A stretch of DNA of 64,000 bases, taken from the NCBI RefSeq assembly GCF_900100175.1, contig NZ_FNEM01000005.1, forward strand, positions 199,259 to 263,258. Direction: 5' to 3'. Under the pieces are notes generated by a model, which was given only the letters and a program-made list of their open reading frames with translations, made no database searches and was not told the origin of the DNA. This DNA comes from Ferrimonas sediminum. Lineage in GTDB: Bacteria > Pseudomonadota > Gammaproteobacteria > Enterobacterales > Shewanellaceae. A program made the translations under genes and the position numbers. Below are positions 27,285 to 36,226 of the stretch, one piece after another (position 1 is the first letter of the stretch; every line of letters begins with the position of its first letter).

Positions 27285-28541
27285 ATGAAAAAGAATCAAG
27301 CCCTGTTGGCCGTTGTAATTGCCATTGCAACCATCGTTATTGGCGCAGCACTGTTAGAAGACGCGTCGCTGTTTTTGCGCTTACTGCTGGGCCTTAGTCT
27401 GGGCTTTTCCCTGGTAAAAGGATCAATAGGCTTTGCCGGCAGTGTTAACCGGGCCTATCGCCGCGGCTCCACTCAGTTGCTGCAAACCCTGATGCTGATG
27501 TTCGTGGTCGCCGCCGCCATCAATGCAGGAATCCTGTTGAATGCGGATCTCGGCCATTTCGATCTCTGGGTCAACCCCATTAACCTTGGCCTGGTGGTGG
27601 GAGGTCTGATGTTTGGCGCCGGCATGAGTCTCTCCAGCTGCTGCGCCACAGGGGTGATGGTGGAGATGGTGAGTGACGTTCCCCGGGCCCTGACCACCCT
27701 GCTCTTTTTCGGTGCCGGTGTGTTCCTTGGGTTTCCCCTGCAGGCCACCCAGCCCTGGATCACCACCACCCTGCTGTCTTCACAGAGCTTCTCCGGAAAA
27801 GGGGTATACCTGCCGGATCTGTTCACCTGGGGGCCTCTGAACGGCTATTTTATGGCCCTCCTGGTGACCACCGCTTTTGCGCTTGTCGTCGTCTATGTGG
27901 CGAAAAAATATGAAAAACGCCGCCATGCCACAGGCACATTTTTTGGGGTGGAGGGTGAGATTGCCCGTCAGGGTACAGGCCCAGAAGAAACCGCCCGCTC
28001 ATTCTCCCTGTTAAGCGTCGACAGTTATCAGCGATGGTTGGGTAACCTGTGGCGAATGCGCACCGCAGCTCTGGTGATCGCCCTGATTGTGGGGATCATG
28101 ACGGTAGCCACTGGCGCCGGATGGGGTGCCTCTACCCCCTTCGGCATCTGGTTTGGCAAGGGACTGATCGGGCTGGGATTAAGCGTCGATGCCATCGCCG
28201 CCTTCAGCCACCGCCCCGCAGCCCTGTTTACCACGCCATTTTTTGAACATGGCATCTCAGTTCAGAATTTTGCCATTTTAGTGGGGGCCCTGATTGCGGT
28301 GCTGCTGATGGGCGGCTTCTCCTTTTCATTTCGCCTCAACCACTCGGCCAAGCAGTTCGCTCTGTTTGCCCTGGGTGGGTTGCTGATGGGATTCGGCACC
28401 CGCTTTGCAAATGGCTGTAATGTCGGAGCCCTGTTTACCCCCATTGCCAACCTGTCGCTGTCTGGCTGGATCTATCTTGTGTTCCTCATTGGCGGCGGCA
28501 TCGCGGGTAATAAGCTGCATCATGCCCTGGTACGTCAGTAA
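27285..28541 (+). CDS. YeeE/YedE family transporter (thiosulfate/sulfur-compound uptake type)
   Basis: 418 residues from ATG 27285 (MKKNQALLAVV), which starts directly at the first helix; an ATG 33 codons upstream gives a non-conserved leader. About ten or more membrane helices. The two halves each carry the cysteine-containing half-channel motif of the family: GAGMSLSSCCATG in the first half and FANGCNVGALFTPI in the second. In characterised members such cysteines relay thiosulfate across the inner membrane. A soluble loop with an Arg/Lys-rich segment joins the halves. No sulfur-transfer (TusA or rhodanese) gene is adjacent, so the substrate is not proven. Confidence 0.85.
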   Translation: MKKNQALLAVVIAIATIVIGAALLEDASLFLRLLLGLSLGFSLVKGSIGFAGSVNRAYRRGSTQLLQTLMLMFVVAAAINAGILLNADLGHFDLWVNPINLGLVVGGLMFGAGMSLSSCCATGVMVEMVSDVPRALTTLLFFGAGVFLGFPLQATQPWITTTLLSSQSFSGKGVYLPDLFTWGPLNGYFMALLVTTAFALVVVYVAKKYEKRRHATGTFFGVEGEIARQGTGPEETARSFSLLSVDSYQRWLGNLWRMRTAALVIALIVGIMTVATGAGWGASTPFGIWFGKGLIGLGLSVDAIAAFSHRPAALFTTPFFEHGISVQNFAILVGALIAVLLMGGFSFSFRLNHSAKQFALFALGGLLMGFGTRFANGCNVGALFTPIANLSLSGWIYLVFLIGGGIAGNKLHHALVRQ

Positions 28542-28878
28542 CCACAGCCCAATAAAAGGTTTTTCGCAGATTGGCGGAAACCGGAAATGAAAACGGCCAG
28601 AAGGTTATGGTGTAGTCGCCAAACAAACACTGAACAGCCACCTGCCGTTTTCAAAGTCCCCCTTTGGGGGACTCAACCAGCCACTGGCAAATGGCTGGCC
28701 CCCCCCAGGGAGCGCCATGTCTCAAGCTCAGGTTGTTCAATAACCTCCAGACAATGGGTTATGAAGTTAACTCTTGGGGTTGGCACAATCCGGGATCAAT
28801 CACTGACCCCAGATTTCTATGGGGGCGGTATCAGACGGTTCGTTTTACTCGATAACGGCGGCTAGAACCGCTCATTTT
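28542..28878. other. Intergenic region with two strong hairpins
   Basis: No gene is supported. Two hairpins lie close together: GTCCCCC / GGGGGAC with loop TTT at 28656-28672, and CCAGCCA / TGGCTGG with an 8-base loop at 28677-28698. The sites could terminate the transporter transcript or that of the convergent LysR gene, though no good T tract follows either. Confidence 0.45.
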
Positions 28879-29778
28879 TCACTGAAACATGCCATCTCCT
28901 GACAGCTTCTGCTTCAAAAAGTCGATAAAACACCGAACCTTGAGGGGAACATAACGGTTCTGAGGGTATATCGCGTTGAATGGCAGTGGCTTAGGCGTAA
29001 AGTCTGGCATCACCCGCTGCAGCCGTCCCGATATCAGGTGTTCATCCACCATCCACAGCGGCAATACCGCCAAGCCGCTACCGGCCAGGGCCACGTGCAA
29101 AATGGCATCGCCATTATCACACTGAAAATTACCACGTACCTGCACCGAAGTGGTCTTTTCACCCTGGGTAAAGTGCCAGATGTTGACCTTCTTTAGCATC
29201 GAGTAGATGAGGCAGTTGTGTCGTTTTAACTCCTCTGGCTCCCGGGGTTCCCCCTGCTGTTGCAGATACTCGGGGGCAGCCACCAGCAGCATCGGGTTGT
29301 CAAACAGGTGCCTGGCCACCAGGGAGGAGTCTTCCAACTGCTTGGCCCGGATTGCCACGTCGATGCCTTCACTGACGAGGTCGACATGCTTGTCACTCAA
29401 GGCCAGATCCACCTTAATCTCCGGGTACAGGGCCAGAAACTCACCCATAACGGGGGCGATAACCTGATGACCAAATACCACCGGTGCGGTGATCCTGATA
29501 ATGCCTTGCGGCAGGGCCATCTGCGATCGCGCCATGGACTCCGCTTCATCCAATTCGCCGATGATGGCCACACACTTGTCGTAGTAGGCCGATCCAACCT
29601 GGGTCAATGACAGCTCCCGGCTGCTGCGGGTCAGCAGCTTGACCCCCAGCTTGTGTTCCAGGGCCGCCACCTTCTTACTGATGGTGGCCTGACTGGTGTT
29701 TTGTTCACGTGCCGTCGACGAAAAACTGCCGGTTTGTACCACCCGGATAAACGCCCGCATCGCTCCCAGTTGATCCAT
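28879..29778 (-). CDS. LysR-family transcriptional regulator
   Basis: 299 residues from ATG 29778 (MDQLGAMRAF), the standard LysR N-terminus; an upstream in-frame start adds eight unlikely residues rich in Trp and Gly. The winged helix-turn-helix is at about residues 7-65 (FSSTAREQNTSQATISKKVAAL as two helices). The substrate-binding domain follows (about 90-295), with ALAGSGLAVLPLWMVDEHL, a typical LysR motif. It is closest in style to the DsdC/AaeR-like group that includes many regulators of oxidoreductase genes. A palindrome 28-42 bases upstream of its start (29806-29820) recurs before the AhpD-SDR-OYE-VOC operon, so it probably represses itself and controls that operon. Confidence 0.9.
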   Translation of the reverse strand: MDQLGAMRAFIRVVQTGSFSSTAREQNTSQATISKKVAALEHKLGVKLLTRSSRELSLTQVGSAYYDKCVAIIGELDEAESMARSQMALPQGIIRITAPVVFGHQVIAPVMGEFLALYPEIKVDLALSDKHVDLVSEGIDVAIRAKQLEDSSLVARHLFDNPMLLVAAPEYLQQQGEPREPEELKRHNCLIYSMLKKVNIWHFTQGEKTTSVQVRGNFQCDNGDAILHVALAGSGLAVLPLWMVDEHLISGRLQRVMPDFTPKPLPFNAIYPQNRYVPLKVRCFIDFLKQKLSGDGMFQ

Positions 29779-29805
29779 GTTTCCCCACCACCATATGCCC
29801 AAGAC

Positions 29806-29820
29806 GAATAGATACTATTC
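29806..29820. promoter_or_regulatory. Candidate LysR operator upstream of lysR
   Basis: GAATAGATACTATTC is a 6-bp inverted repeat (GAATAG / CTATTC) with a 3-base centre and contains a T-N11-A pattern. It lies between the LysR gene and the rightward enzymes. An almost identical site is at 33577. Degenerate related half-sites (GGATAGG, TCTATTTC) occur at about 29846-29868. Confidence 0.6.
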
Positions 29821-30179
29821 AATTTAGCACGCTTATATTCACAAAGGATAGGTTCTATTATCTATTTCAACGTCAATCAGTGACCCGGATATCAGGTATT
29901 CAGACTTGCGGTTAGCCACCGTCGCCGACTGGAGAAACACACCCAGGGCGACCATAGTTATCGCGACTTGCGTAACAACCATGCCTCGGTCATCAAGCTG
30001 AATAGCACCAAGATCATTGATTTTTATACACAATAATCAACAACCTGGAATCAATGGCGGCAGTTCTTGCCCACCTTGCTCAAGTCGTTGACCACATGGC
30101 AAAGGAGAAGAGCTTTACCTCCCCCAGCACCATGATGCCAATGACACCAGCAAGTTCATGAAAATAGAGGTAACCAGTT
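29821..30179. other. Intergenic region between divergent lysR and the monooxygenase-like gene
   Basis: About 360 bases, presumed to hold the promoter of the ABM-SnoaL genes. A minus-strand frame of 64 codons (29839-30033) has no family match or clear ribosome binding site. No other structure is evident. Confidence 0.35.
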
Positions 30180-30503
30180 ATGTCCAAACATCTTGTTTTT
30201 TATGTTGAGTTTGATGTTAAGCCAGAGTGCGTCGACAAGTTCATCAAAGGTGCCACCGGGGTACTGGAGGCGATGTCCAAGGAGGACACCTTCGTGTCGA
30301 CCTATTTTCATCGGGACGCCAATAACCCCAATAAATTCACCCTGTATGAGCGCTGGAACGAACCGTCCATGGATGACTTTATGAAAAACCAGCTGCAGGG
30401 CAAATCATACCGCGATGAATACGAGGCTTACCTCCCGGATCTTCTGGCCAGCCCACGTCAGTTCGCCGTGCTGGACCCGATTGACGAGTGGGAAAGCAAG
30501 TAA
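30180..30503 (+). CDS. Antibiotic biosynthesis monooxygenase (ABM) domain protein
   Basis: 107 residues, the usual length of a single ferredoxin-like ABM domain. The sequence from HLVFYVEFDVKPECVDKFI to TLYERWNEP shows the family's strand-helix pattern and the xxYExW motif near residue 56. ABM proteins such as YgiN are cofactor-free quinol or small aromatic monooxygenases, and others degrade heme. AGAGGTAA upstream of the ATG is a good ribosome binding site. It is the first rightward gene from the LysR region and is followed by a SnoaL-like gene after 53 bases. The substrate is unknown. Confidence 0.85.
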   Translation: MSKHLVFYVEFDVKPECVDKFIKGATGVLEAMSKEDTFVSTYFHRDANNPNKFTLYERWNEPSMDDFMKNQLQGKSYRDEYEAYLPDLLASPRQFAVLDPIDEWESK

Positions 30504-30556
30504 GGCCCGTCAGGGTAACGATGTAGAGCCATAGTATTAGACACGAGGAATAGAGA

Positions 30557-31093
30557 ATGGATATGCAACAAAAGCTGCAGCAACTGCTGGATAAGCAGGA
30601 GATGACAGAGGTGATGTATAAGTTTGCCCGCGCACTGGACCGGGTTGATGGCGAACTGATGAAGTCAACCTACTGGGAAGACGCGGTGGAAGAACATCAG
30701 GATCCGATCTTCCCGGATCTGTTCTTCTATAACGATAACGCCCACGCCTTCGTCGAGCCGGCGATGGAGGGCTTCAAGGCGCTGAAGACCACCCAGCACC
30801 GCATCAGCAACCCCCTGATCGAGATTGACGGTGACACTGCTACCGCAGAGTGCTACGTCTGGGCCTACCACGTTCATGAAGAGGGAGGGGTCGATAAGGA
30901 GGGTATCCTGGGTGGACGCCATCACTTCAGATTCGAACGACGCAACGGCGAATGGAAAATCAAGCACCGCTCAACGGTGTTTGACTGGAATCAAAATCAG
31001 GATGCCACCGCGATCTGGGCCGAAAATTACAGCGACAAATACCGCGGTAAACGCAATAAAGAGGATGACAGCTATAACTACATCAGCATCTAA
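30557..31093 (+). CDS. SnoaL-like (NTF2-fold) protein
   Basis: 178 residues with the NTF2-like pattern of the SnoaL_4 group: an N-terminal helix pair (LDKQEMTEVMYKFARALDR), a buried His/Asp-rich pocket region and a C-terminal sheet ending in FERRNGEWKIKHRST. Members are polyketide cyclases, dehydratases, isomerases or the beta subunits of ring dioxygenases. No dioxygenase alpha subunit is present here, so a stand-alone isomerase or dehydratase role is more likely. The adjacent ABM, OYE and SDR genes suggest modification of a cyclic or aromatic substrate. Ribosome binding site GAGG lies before the ATG. Confidence 0.8.
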   Translation: MDMQQKLQQLLDKQEMTEVMYKFARALDRVDGELMKSTYWEDAVEEHQDPIFPDLFFYNDNAHAFVEPAMEGFKALKTTQHRISNPLIEIDGDTATAECYVWAYHVHEEGGVDKEGILGGRHHFRFERRNGEWKIKHRSTVFDWNQNQDATAIWAENYSDKYRGKRNKEDDSYNYISI

Positions 31094-31132
31094 AGTTTTG
31101 TAGCGAGCCCTTTTCATCATAGCCACTGTTGG

Positions 31133-31188
31133 GCAGTAGCCACACTCGTTGACCCCTTCCCTTACATTCTGGACTCAACGGCTACTGC
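31133..31188. other. Long imperfect inverted repeat between the SnoaL-like and peroxiredoxin-like genes
   Basis: GCAGTAGCC (31133-31141) and GTTGA (31148-31152) pair with TCAAC (31175-31179) and GGCTACTGC (31180-31188), with a 6-base bulge on the left arm and a 22-base loop. No T tract follows. It could be a transcript-processing structure or a degenerate mobile-element end. Confidence 0.4.
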
Positions 31189-31251
31189 TCCCTTTTCAAA
31201 CCTATCGCCCTCTGGCGCTGCGGCGGCAAGGCGACGACCGAGGGATTATCA

Positions 31252-31785
31252 ATGACATTGTCCAAATTTGCGGCAGGCGACCAATTTCCGAAAATTCAAC
31301 TCCCCACCGTTAACGATGGCACCATCACCCTGGGCACACCTCAAAATGGCGCCGATTGGCGCATGGTGGTGGTCTATCGGGGTAAACACTGCCCACTTTG
31401 TACCCGTTACCTGAATGAAATTGAAAAGCTGAAAGAACAATTTCGGCAACTTGGTATCGATATCGTTGCCGTTTCTGCGGACAGCGAGTCACAGGCACGG
31501 GGCCACATGGCCGAACTGAAGGCCAGTTATCCGATTGGCTACGGCCTGAGTATCGAGCAGATGCAGCAGTTGGGGCTGTACATCTCGAATCCACGCTCGC
31601 CCCAGGAAACCGATCACCCTTTTGCCGAACCCGGACTCTATGTAATCAACGACAAGGGCCAGGTGCAGGTGCTGGACATCTCCAACGGCCCCTTCGTTCG
31701 ACCGGAGTTGGAAGTGTTGCTGTCAGGGCTGGCATTTATCCGCAACCCGGAAAATAACTACCCTATTCGTGGAACCTACGAATAA
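31252..31785 (+). CDS. Peroxiredoxin-like (AhpC/TSA family) thiol protein
   Basis: 177 residues with a thioredoxin fold. The active-site segment is RGKHCPLCTRYLNEIEKL, a CPLC motif at the position of the peroxidatic cysteine, preceded by VVVYRG. This matches the AhpC/TSA group with CxxC rather than the classical PxxxTxxC pattern, so it may act as a thiol peroxidase or a disulfide reductase. No signal peptide is present, so it is cytoplasmic. It starts 158 bases after the SnoaL-like gene and may have its own promoter. A role in protecting the cell from quinone or peroxide by-products of the neighbouring enzymes is an inference. Confidence 0.82.
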   Translation: MTLSKFAAGDQFPKIQLPTVNDGTITLGTPQNGADWRMVVVYRGKHCPLCTRYLNEIEKLKEQFRQLGIDIVAVSADSESQARGHMAELKASYPIGYGLSIEQMQQLGLYISNPRSPQETDHPFAEPGLYVINDKGQVQVLDISNGPFVRPELEVLLSGLAFIRNPENNYPIRGTYE

Positions 31786-31787
31786 AG

Positions 31788-32700
31788 TCAGGAGCGGGTT
31801 TCCGAGAACAGCAGCTCGAACCTGTAAAAGGGGAAGGTGCTGGCCGGGAACCCGTCGACCGTAAGAGTCATCACTCTGGCCTTGCTGCGCATCGCTTCTG
31901 GCCTGCGGGTTTGTAGCCGGTACTCTACTGGAGCCGGGAGGCAATTGAGATAAGGCCTAGGTGTGCGAGCGAAATCCATCAACGGCTTGATGCGCCTTCT
32001 TGTGCCTGCTGCCAACTCCGTTGCCACAGGCTTTCAGCCATCGCCTTCCTCTCTGCTTACCCCGCCCCTTTCAGCCTTTCTCAGGTTAGATCAAACACCT
32101 TCAACGCATGGTTTTCCCTAAGCGACTTTTCGAGTTACGACTCCTGATTGTCACTCATGTTCTCCCACCTCTTCAGCAATAGCCAGTGACCTTGTTTGCC
32201 CTGCCACGGACTTGCTGGTCGGCAGTGAGTCCATTGGCTGTATCTGCTCGTAACCGGTCAATTACCTATCGCTCACGTTCGGCGATGATGTGCACAGGTC
32301 ATAAATCACCTCGGCGCTGAGGCGATGCGCAGCCACCTCCAGATAGAAGACAGCCTTCACATCCATAGCGACAGCTTCAATAGCCTGGCAGCGCCCACCA
32401 AGCGGTTGGAAGAAAGGACGGATAGCTTTCCGGCTTCGCCCCTCGCCAATCCAAAGAACCCAATGAGTATCGATGTCGGCGATGGCGGTAGCGTAGAGGG
32501 AACTCGCTATCTCCATTTGTTGAGGGAGTGTACCAGCAATATAAGGGGTAGGTTTCAGGAACGAGGTTGGTTGCGGGAGTATGATCGTCTGCACGATTTA
32601 AACAGAGGGCTCTTATACTGGAATCAGTATGTCGACTCCAGCATAAGAGTGTTCAAACGGCAATCTGTTTGCTCATGCATGTACGGCTGCCTTCCATAGT
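31788..32700 (-). mobile_element. Decayed ISL3-family insertion sequence
   Basis: Two minus-strand stretches are relics of an ISL3 (IS204/IS1001/IS1165) transposase. At 32262-32550 the segment ATAIADIDTHWVLWIGEGRS followed by IEAVAMDVKAVFYLEVAAH corresponds to the family's catalytic core, including the Asp of the DDE region. At 31788-32030 the segment IKPLMDFARTPRPYL and then LEAMRSKARVMTL corresponds to the C-terminus (LEGINNKIKVIKR in intact copies). Frames are broken between and within the parts, and the zinc-finger N-terminus is not recognisable, so the element is inactive. It separates the ABM-SnoaL-Prx genes from the AhpD-SDR-OYE-VOC operon. I could not define terminal inverted repeats. 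Confidence 0.75.
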
Positions 32701-32741
32701 AATAAATGGATATTATATGGGACAAGCTATCGCATTAATAT

Positions 32742-33062
32742 TTAGCGATGATTTTTAGTAATAAACTGGGTGGCCGTTGCAGAGTTTCCCTCATCATCGG
32801 TGACATTAAACAATACTGGTTTTGCTTCCACATCTCGTATCGAAATATAAACCTGACCATTCCTATCTGTCACACCCTCAACTTTATTTGAATTGGCTGT
32901 GACCACGGCTCCTACAACGGGCTGGTTTTCACGTGTCACTTTTACCAGGGCACCGGCCCCGGATGAGACTACGCTTAAATCAAGAACCTCCTGGGCACTA
33001 ACAAGTGATGAAATGGAGACCAGAGATAACACTGTCGCGGCAATCATTGATTTTTTAAACAT
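32742..33062 (-). CDS. Small exported protein, Ig-like fold
   Basis: 106 residues with a clear Sec signal peptide (MFKKSMIAATVLSLVSISSL, cleavage near VSAQE). The mature part of about 83 residues has alternating hydrophobic strands and the pattern QPVVGAVVTANSNKVEGVTD then NGQVYISI, typical of bacterial Ig-like or carboxypeptidase-regulatory-like folds. It is expected in the periplasm. No neighbour is clearly co-transcribed: an IS relic follows and a rightward operon lies upstream. AAGGTC is a weak ribosome binding site. The function is unknown. Confidence 0.6.
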   Translation of the reverse strand: MFKKSMIAATVLSLVSISSLVSAQEVLDLSVVSSGAGALVKVTRENQPVVGAVVTANSNKVEGVTDRNGQVYISIRDVEAKPVLFNVTDDEGNSATATQFITKNHR

Positions 33063-33673
33063 AACAAGACCTTTTTAACAAAGTGAATTCGAAGACCAGT
33101 TCGAGGCATTCGAAATAATGAGCGTGATGGGCAGTCGGCAAATACCTAATGACTGTTGCAACCATGGCTGCCCCGATGGTCACCGAAAAACAAGCTCTCT
33201 GAGTGACGGGATAGATGATAGCCATCGAAAATGTTGAATAAAACTGCGCCAAACAGAATAGCAGCCATTCTAATCTGGAATAATTATGACTGATCGAGCC
33301 TTGGTAAAACTGAAGTTTACTTGGGTAGCGTCTTAATAATTGAGGCTGATTATGCGTATACCCTGAGATATTTTGCCATTATTTAAGCGTCAAAACGTAC
33401 CGTTTGGTGAATGAGTCAGGCGAATCAACAAAGCAATTTCTGGCTGCGGCCTATTGCTAATAGGCCTGAGGAGCCTCTCGCATCATAGGCGGGATATTCA
33501 CGACACCCGATCATGCTTAAACCCTATTCTGATGCCTCTATTCTAACTCACCGTTGGCTGTAACCATTCCAAATTTGAATAGATGCTATTCAACTGTCCC
33601 GGGTTCTCCCCCCCTTCAGCATTGGTTATCTTGGCGCCACTGCAATTTAACAGCGTTAAACGGGGGAGATTCG
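33063..33673. other. Intergenic region upstream of the AhpD-like operon
   Basis: About 610 bases without a supported gene. It includes a hairpin GGCCTATT / AATAGGCC (loop GCT) at 33448-33466 and the candidate LysR operator at 33577. No transposase relic or RNA gene is recognised. Confidence 0.4.
33577..33591. promoter_or_regulatory. Candidate LysR operator upstream of the AhpD-SDR-OYE-VOC operon
   Basis: GAATAGATGCTATTC matches the site before lysR (29806) at 14 of 15 bases; with its flanks it forms TTGAATAG / CTATTCAA, an 8-bp inverted repeat with a 3-base centre. It lies 83 bases before the AhpD-like start codon, a normal position for a LysR activation site. Confidence 0.65.
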
Positions 33674-34234
33674 ATGAACAGCTTTAGCAAATACAGCTTG
33701 TATAACGCGCCCCAAGATTCCCTGGCTCAACTTGAGGTGGCTAGCCGGTCTTTTGGCAATTTACCCAACCTGCTGGGCTATATGGCGGGATCGCCAGCCT
33801 TGCTCAATAGCTATGTCTACTTGTCTGAACAGGCGGGCAGCATGGATCTGACTCCCACTGAGCGCCAGGTTGTGCTGATGACGGTCAACCGCTTTCACGA
33901 ATGCCGCTACTGCATGGCCGGCCATAGCCAGTACGCCGAAACACAGGGCATCGATATGGAAGTGATTAACGCCATTCGCGATGACCTGCCCATCGGCAAT
34001 CCCAAACTCGCCGCACTGAGGAGCTTTGCACTGAAGCTGGCCGAGCAACGGGGAGTGGTATCACAGACACTGATCAACGCCTTCTTTGATGCCGGTTACA
34101 ACCAACAAAACGCGCTGGAAGTCATTGCCCTGATCACGCTCAAGGTGATGAGTAATTATACCAATCATCTGGTGGGTACCGAGATGGATGGAGCCTCGAT
34201 TGCAAAGCGATGGTCACCAATCAGTGAACGTTAA
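33674..34234 (+). CDS. AhpD/carboxymuconolactone decarboxylase family protein
   Basis: 186 residues from ATG 33674, preceded by GGGGGAG; an earlier start at 33554 would place the putative operator inside the coding region. The motif HECRYCMAGHSQYAETQG (CxxC followed by H at +3) is the AhpD-type redox centre. Proteins of this type are thiol-dependent peroxidases or reductases, some acting on quinones or lactones. It is the first gene of an operon with SDR, OYE and VOC genes, all spaced 31-80 bases apart. It is cytoplasmic; the specific substrate is unknown. Confidence 0.85.
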   Translation: MNSFSKYSLYNAPQDSLAQLEVASRSFGNLPNLLGYMAGSPALLNSYVYLSEQAGSMDLTPTERQVVLMTVNRFHECRYCMAGHSQYAETQGIDMEVINAIRDDLPIGNPKLAALRSFALKLAEQRGVVSQTLINAFFDAGYNQQNALEVIALITLKVMSNYTNHLVGTEMDGASIAKRWSPISER

Positions 34235-34265
34235 CCACCAAATTACACATTAACGGAGAACCGTT

Positions 34266-35030
34266 GTGAACAACAAACTTGAAAACAAAGTCGTCGCCAT
34301 TACCGGTGGTAATACAGGCATTGGACTGGAGAGCGCTAAAGTATTTGCTGCCCAGGGCGCCAAAGTCGCGATTCTGGCCCGCTCCCAAGAAAAATTGGAT
34401 GCCGCATTGGCAGAAATTGGTGACAGCGCTATCGGGTTTATCGGCGATGTTCGTGACCTGCCCAGTCTGGAAGCGTTCTTTGCCTGTGTAGAGAAGCGCA
34501 TCGGCAAAGTTGATGTCCTGTTTGCCAATGCCGGTTTGAGCACCCCGGCACCACTGGAAGAGACCGACGAAGCCCTGTTTGACCTGCATTCGGATGTGAA
34601 CTTCAAGGGCGCCTTTTTCACCGTTAAATCCGCCTTACCGCACCTGAATCAAGGGGCCTCGGTGGTACTCACCTCCTCCTGCCTGGATGAGATGGGCGTT
34701 ACCGGACTGTCTGTCTACAGCGCCACCAAAGCCGCAGTGCGCTCCCTGGCCCGCTCCTTCACACCGGAACTGAAAAAATACGGTGCCCGCATCAACGTAC
34801 TTAGCCCGGGACCGGTCATTACTGACATTGAAAAGAAGGCCGGTGCATCGGAGGAAGAGATCAGCGGCTTCCGCTCCATGTTTGCCGAACGGTTGCCAGC
34901 CGGGCGCATGGGACAAGTGCATGAGATGGCGTCGGTGGCGTTGTTCCTGGCGTCGGACGATTCCAGCTTTATGTACGGTGCCGAGGTTCAGGCCGATGGC
35001 GGCATGAACCAGACCCGTTGGTTGAATTAA
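34266..35030 (+). CDS. Short-chain dehydrogenase/reductase
   Basis: 254 residues from a GTG start with ACGGAG upstream. It is a classical SDR: cofactor motif TGGNTGIG at about residues 13-20, LFANAG (NAG motif), a catalytic Ser in VVLTSSCLDEMG, and YSATKAAVR giving the Tyr-x3-Lys pair. The C-terminal ADGGMNQTRW matches family ends. The Arg residue after the second strand (ILARSQEKL) favours NADP(H). It probably oxidises or reduces a hydroxyl or keto group of the compound handled by this operon. Confidence 0.92.
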   Translation: MNNKLENKVVAITGGNTGIGLESAKVFAAQGAKVAILARSQEKLDAALAEIGDSAIGFIGDVRDLPSLEAFFACVEKRIGKVDVLFANAGLSTPAPLEETDEALFDLHSDVNFKGAFFTVKSALPHLNQGASVVLTSSCLDEMGVTGLSVYSATKAAVRSLARSFTPELKKYGARINVLSPGPVITDIEKKAGASEEEISGFRSMFAERLPAGRMGQVHEMASVALFLASDDSSFMYGAEVQADGGMNQTRWLN

Positions 35031-35110
35031 TCCAAGCACGATGACCTAAGGGTAACCCGGATAGTCCGGGTTACCCGCCGATGAAATCAGTTAACCATGA
35101 GGCACCGTCG

Positions 35111-36148
35111 ATGAATCGAGACGTACTATTCAACACATTTAAGCTAGGCAATGACCTTACCCTGAGTAATCGCATCGTCATGGCCCCCATGAACCGCAGC
35201 ATGGCCGATGATGACCTGGTACCGACAGAGGCCATGGTGGAATACTATGGCCGTCGTGCCGACACCGGCCTGATCATCACCGAATCACTGATGATCTCAC
35301 CCAGCGCCATGGGCTACCCCAATACACCCGCCATCTTTACCCCGGCACAGATAGCAGGCTGGAAAAAAGTGACCCGGAAAGTCCACGAGAACGGGGGCAG
35401 AATCTTTGCCCAGATCTGGCATACCGGTCGTGTTTCCCACCCCATTTACCTTAAGGGCGAACAACCCCTGGCACCGTCAGCGGTGGCCCTGACCGGGCGC
35501 GTCCCCCGTACCGACGATTTGCAATACGGTATGCCTCGGGAAATGACCGAGGCAGAAATCAGGCAGATGATCGGGGACTTTGCCCAGGCCGCCGCCAATG
35601 CCAGGGAAGCCGGTTTTGACGGCGTCGAGGTCCACGCTGCCAATGGCTATCTGCTGGATCAGTTTCTCCACTGGGATACCAACCGTCGTACCGATGACTG
35701 GGGGGGCAGCGAGGAGAACATGGCCCGTATCCTGTTTGAAGTTCTGGATGCGGCAAAGCGGGAGATTGGCCAGGTCGGCCTACGCATCTCTCCCGCGGCC
35801 TATATTCACCTGGAACATGACGCCCGAGATAAGGCGGTGTCGGATCATGTTCTGCAACGCCTGGATCAATACGACCTGGCCTACGTGCATACCGGAATGT
35901 TTGAGGACAGCTACCAGGAGCACCTGGCGGGGACGGTCACCCAGTATATTCGTCGTCACTACAGTGGAACGGTGATCGCTTGCGGCGGCTACAGTGTCAA
36001 CAGTGGCCGTGAGGCGTTAGCAAGCGGTGACGCAGACTTGATTGCCATTGGTCGGCCGCTTATCGCCAACCCGGATTTCGTTGCCAGGGTACGCGCCGAG
36101 CAGCCACTTACGACCTACAACCCGGAGATGCTGAACGAACTGGTATAG
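35111..36148 (+). CDS. Old yellow enzyme family NADH:flavin oxidoreductase
   Basis: 345 residues from ATG 35111. An FMN-binding TIM barrel is indicated by NRIVMAPMNRSMADDDLVP (N-terminal OYE motif), QIWHTGRVSHP, the active-site pair in VEVHAANGYLLDQFLH (H-x2-N), and IAIGRPLIANPDFVARV at the phosphate site. It belongs to the NemA/XenB-type ene-reductases, which reduce activated C=C bonds or nitro groups with NAD(P)H. It is third in the operon, after SDR and AhpD-like genes, and cytoplasmic. Similar clusters respond to electrophiles or quinones; the natural substrate here is unknown. Confidence 0.93.
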   Translation: MNRDVLFNTFKLGNDLTLSNRIVMAPMNRSMADDDLVPTEAMVEYYGRRADTGLIITESLMISPSAMGYPNTPAIFTPAQIAGWKKVTRKVHENGGRIFAQIWHTGRVSHPIYLKGEQPLAPSAVALTGRVPRTDDLQYGMPREMTEAEIRQMIGDFAQAAANAREAGFDGVEVHAANGYLLDQFLHWDTNRRTDDWGGSEENMARILFEVLDAAKREIGQVGLRISPAAYIHLEHDARDKAVSDHVLQRLDQYDLAYVHTGMFEDSYQEHLAGTVTQYIRRHYSGTVIACGGYSVNSGREALASGDADLIAIGRPLIANPDFVARVRAEQPLTTYNPEMLNELV

Positions 36149-36226
36149 GCCCAATTATATTTTAGGTATCGGCACTACCGCCACGTTTATCGACAACGAC
36201 ACGGTAATGATAAAGAGGAACACCAA

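Noticed and set aside
29839..30033. 64-codon minus-strand frame in the lysR intergenic region
   Set aside because: No ribosome binding site, no family match, and it lies where a divergent promoter is expected.
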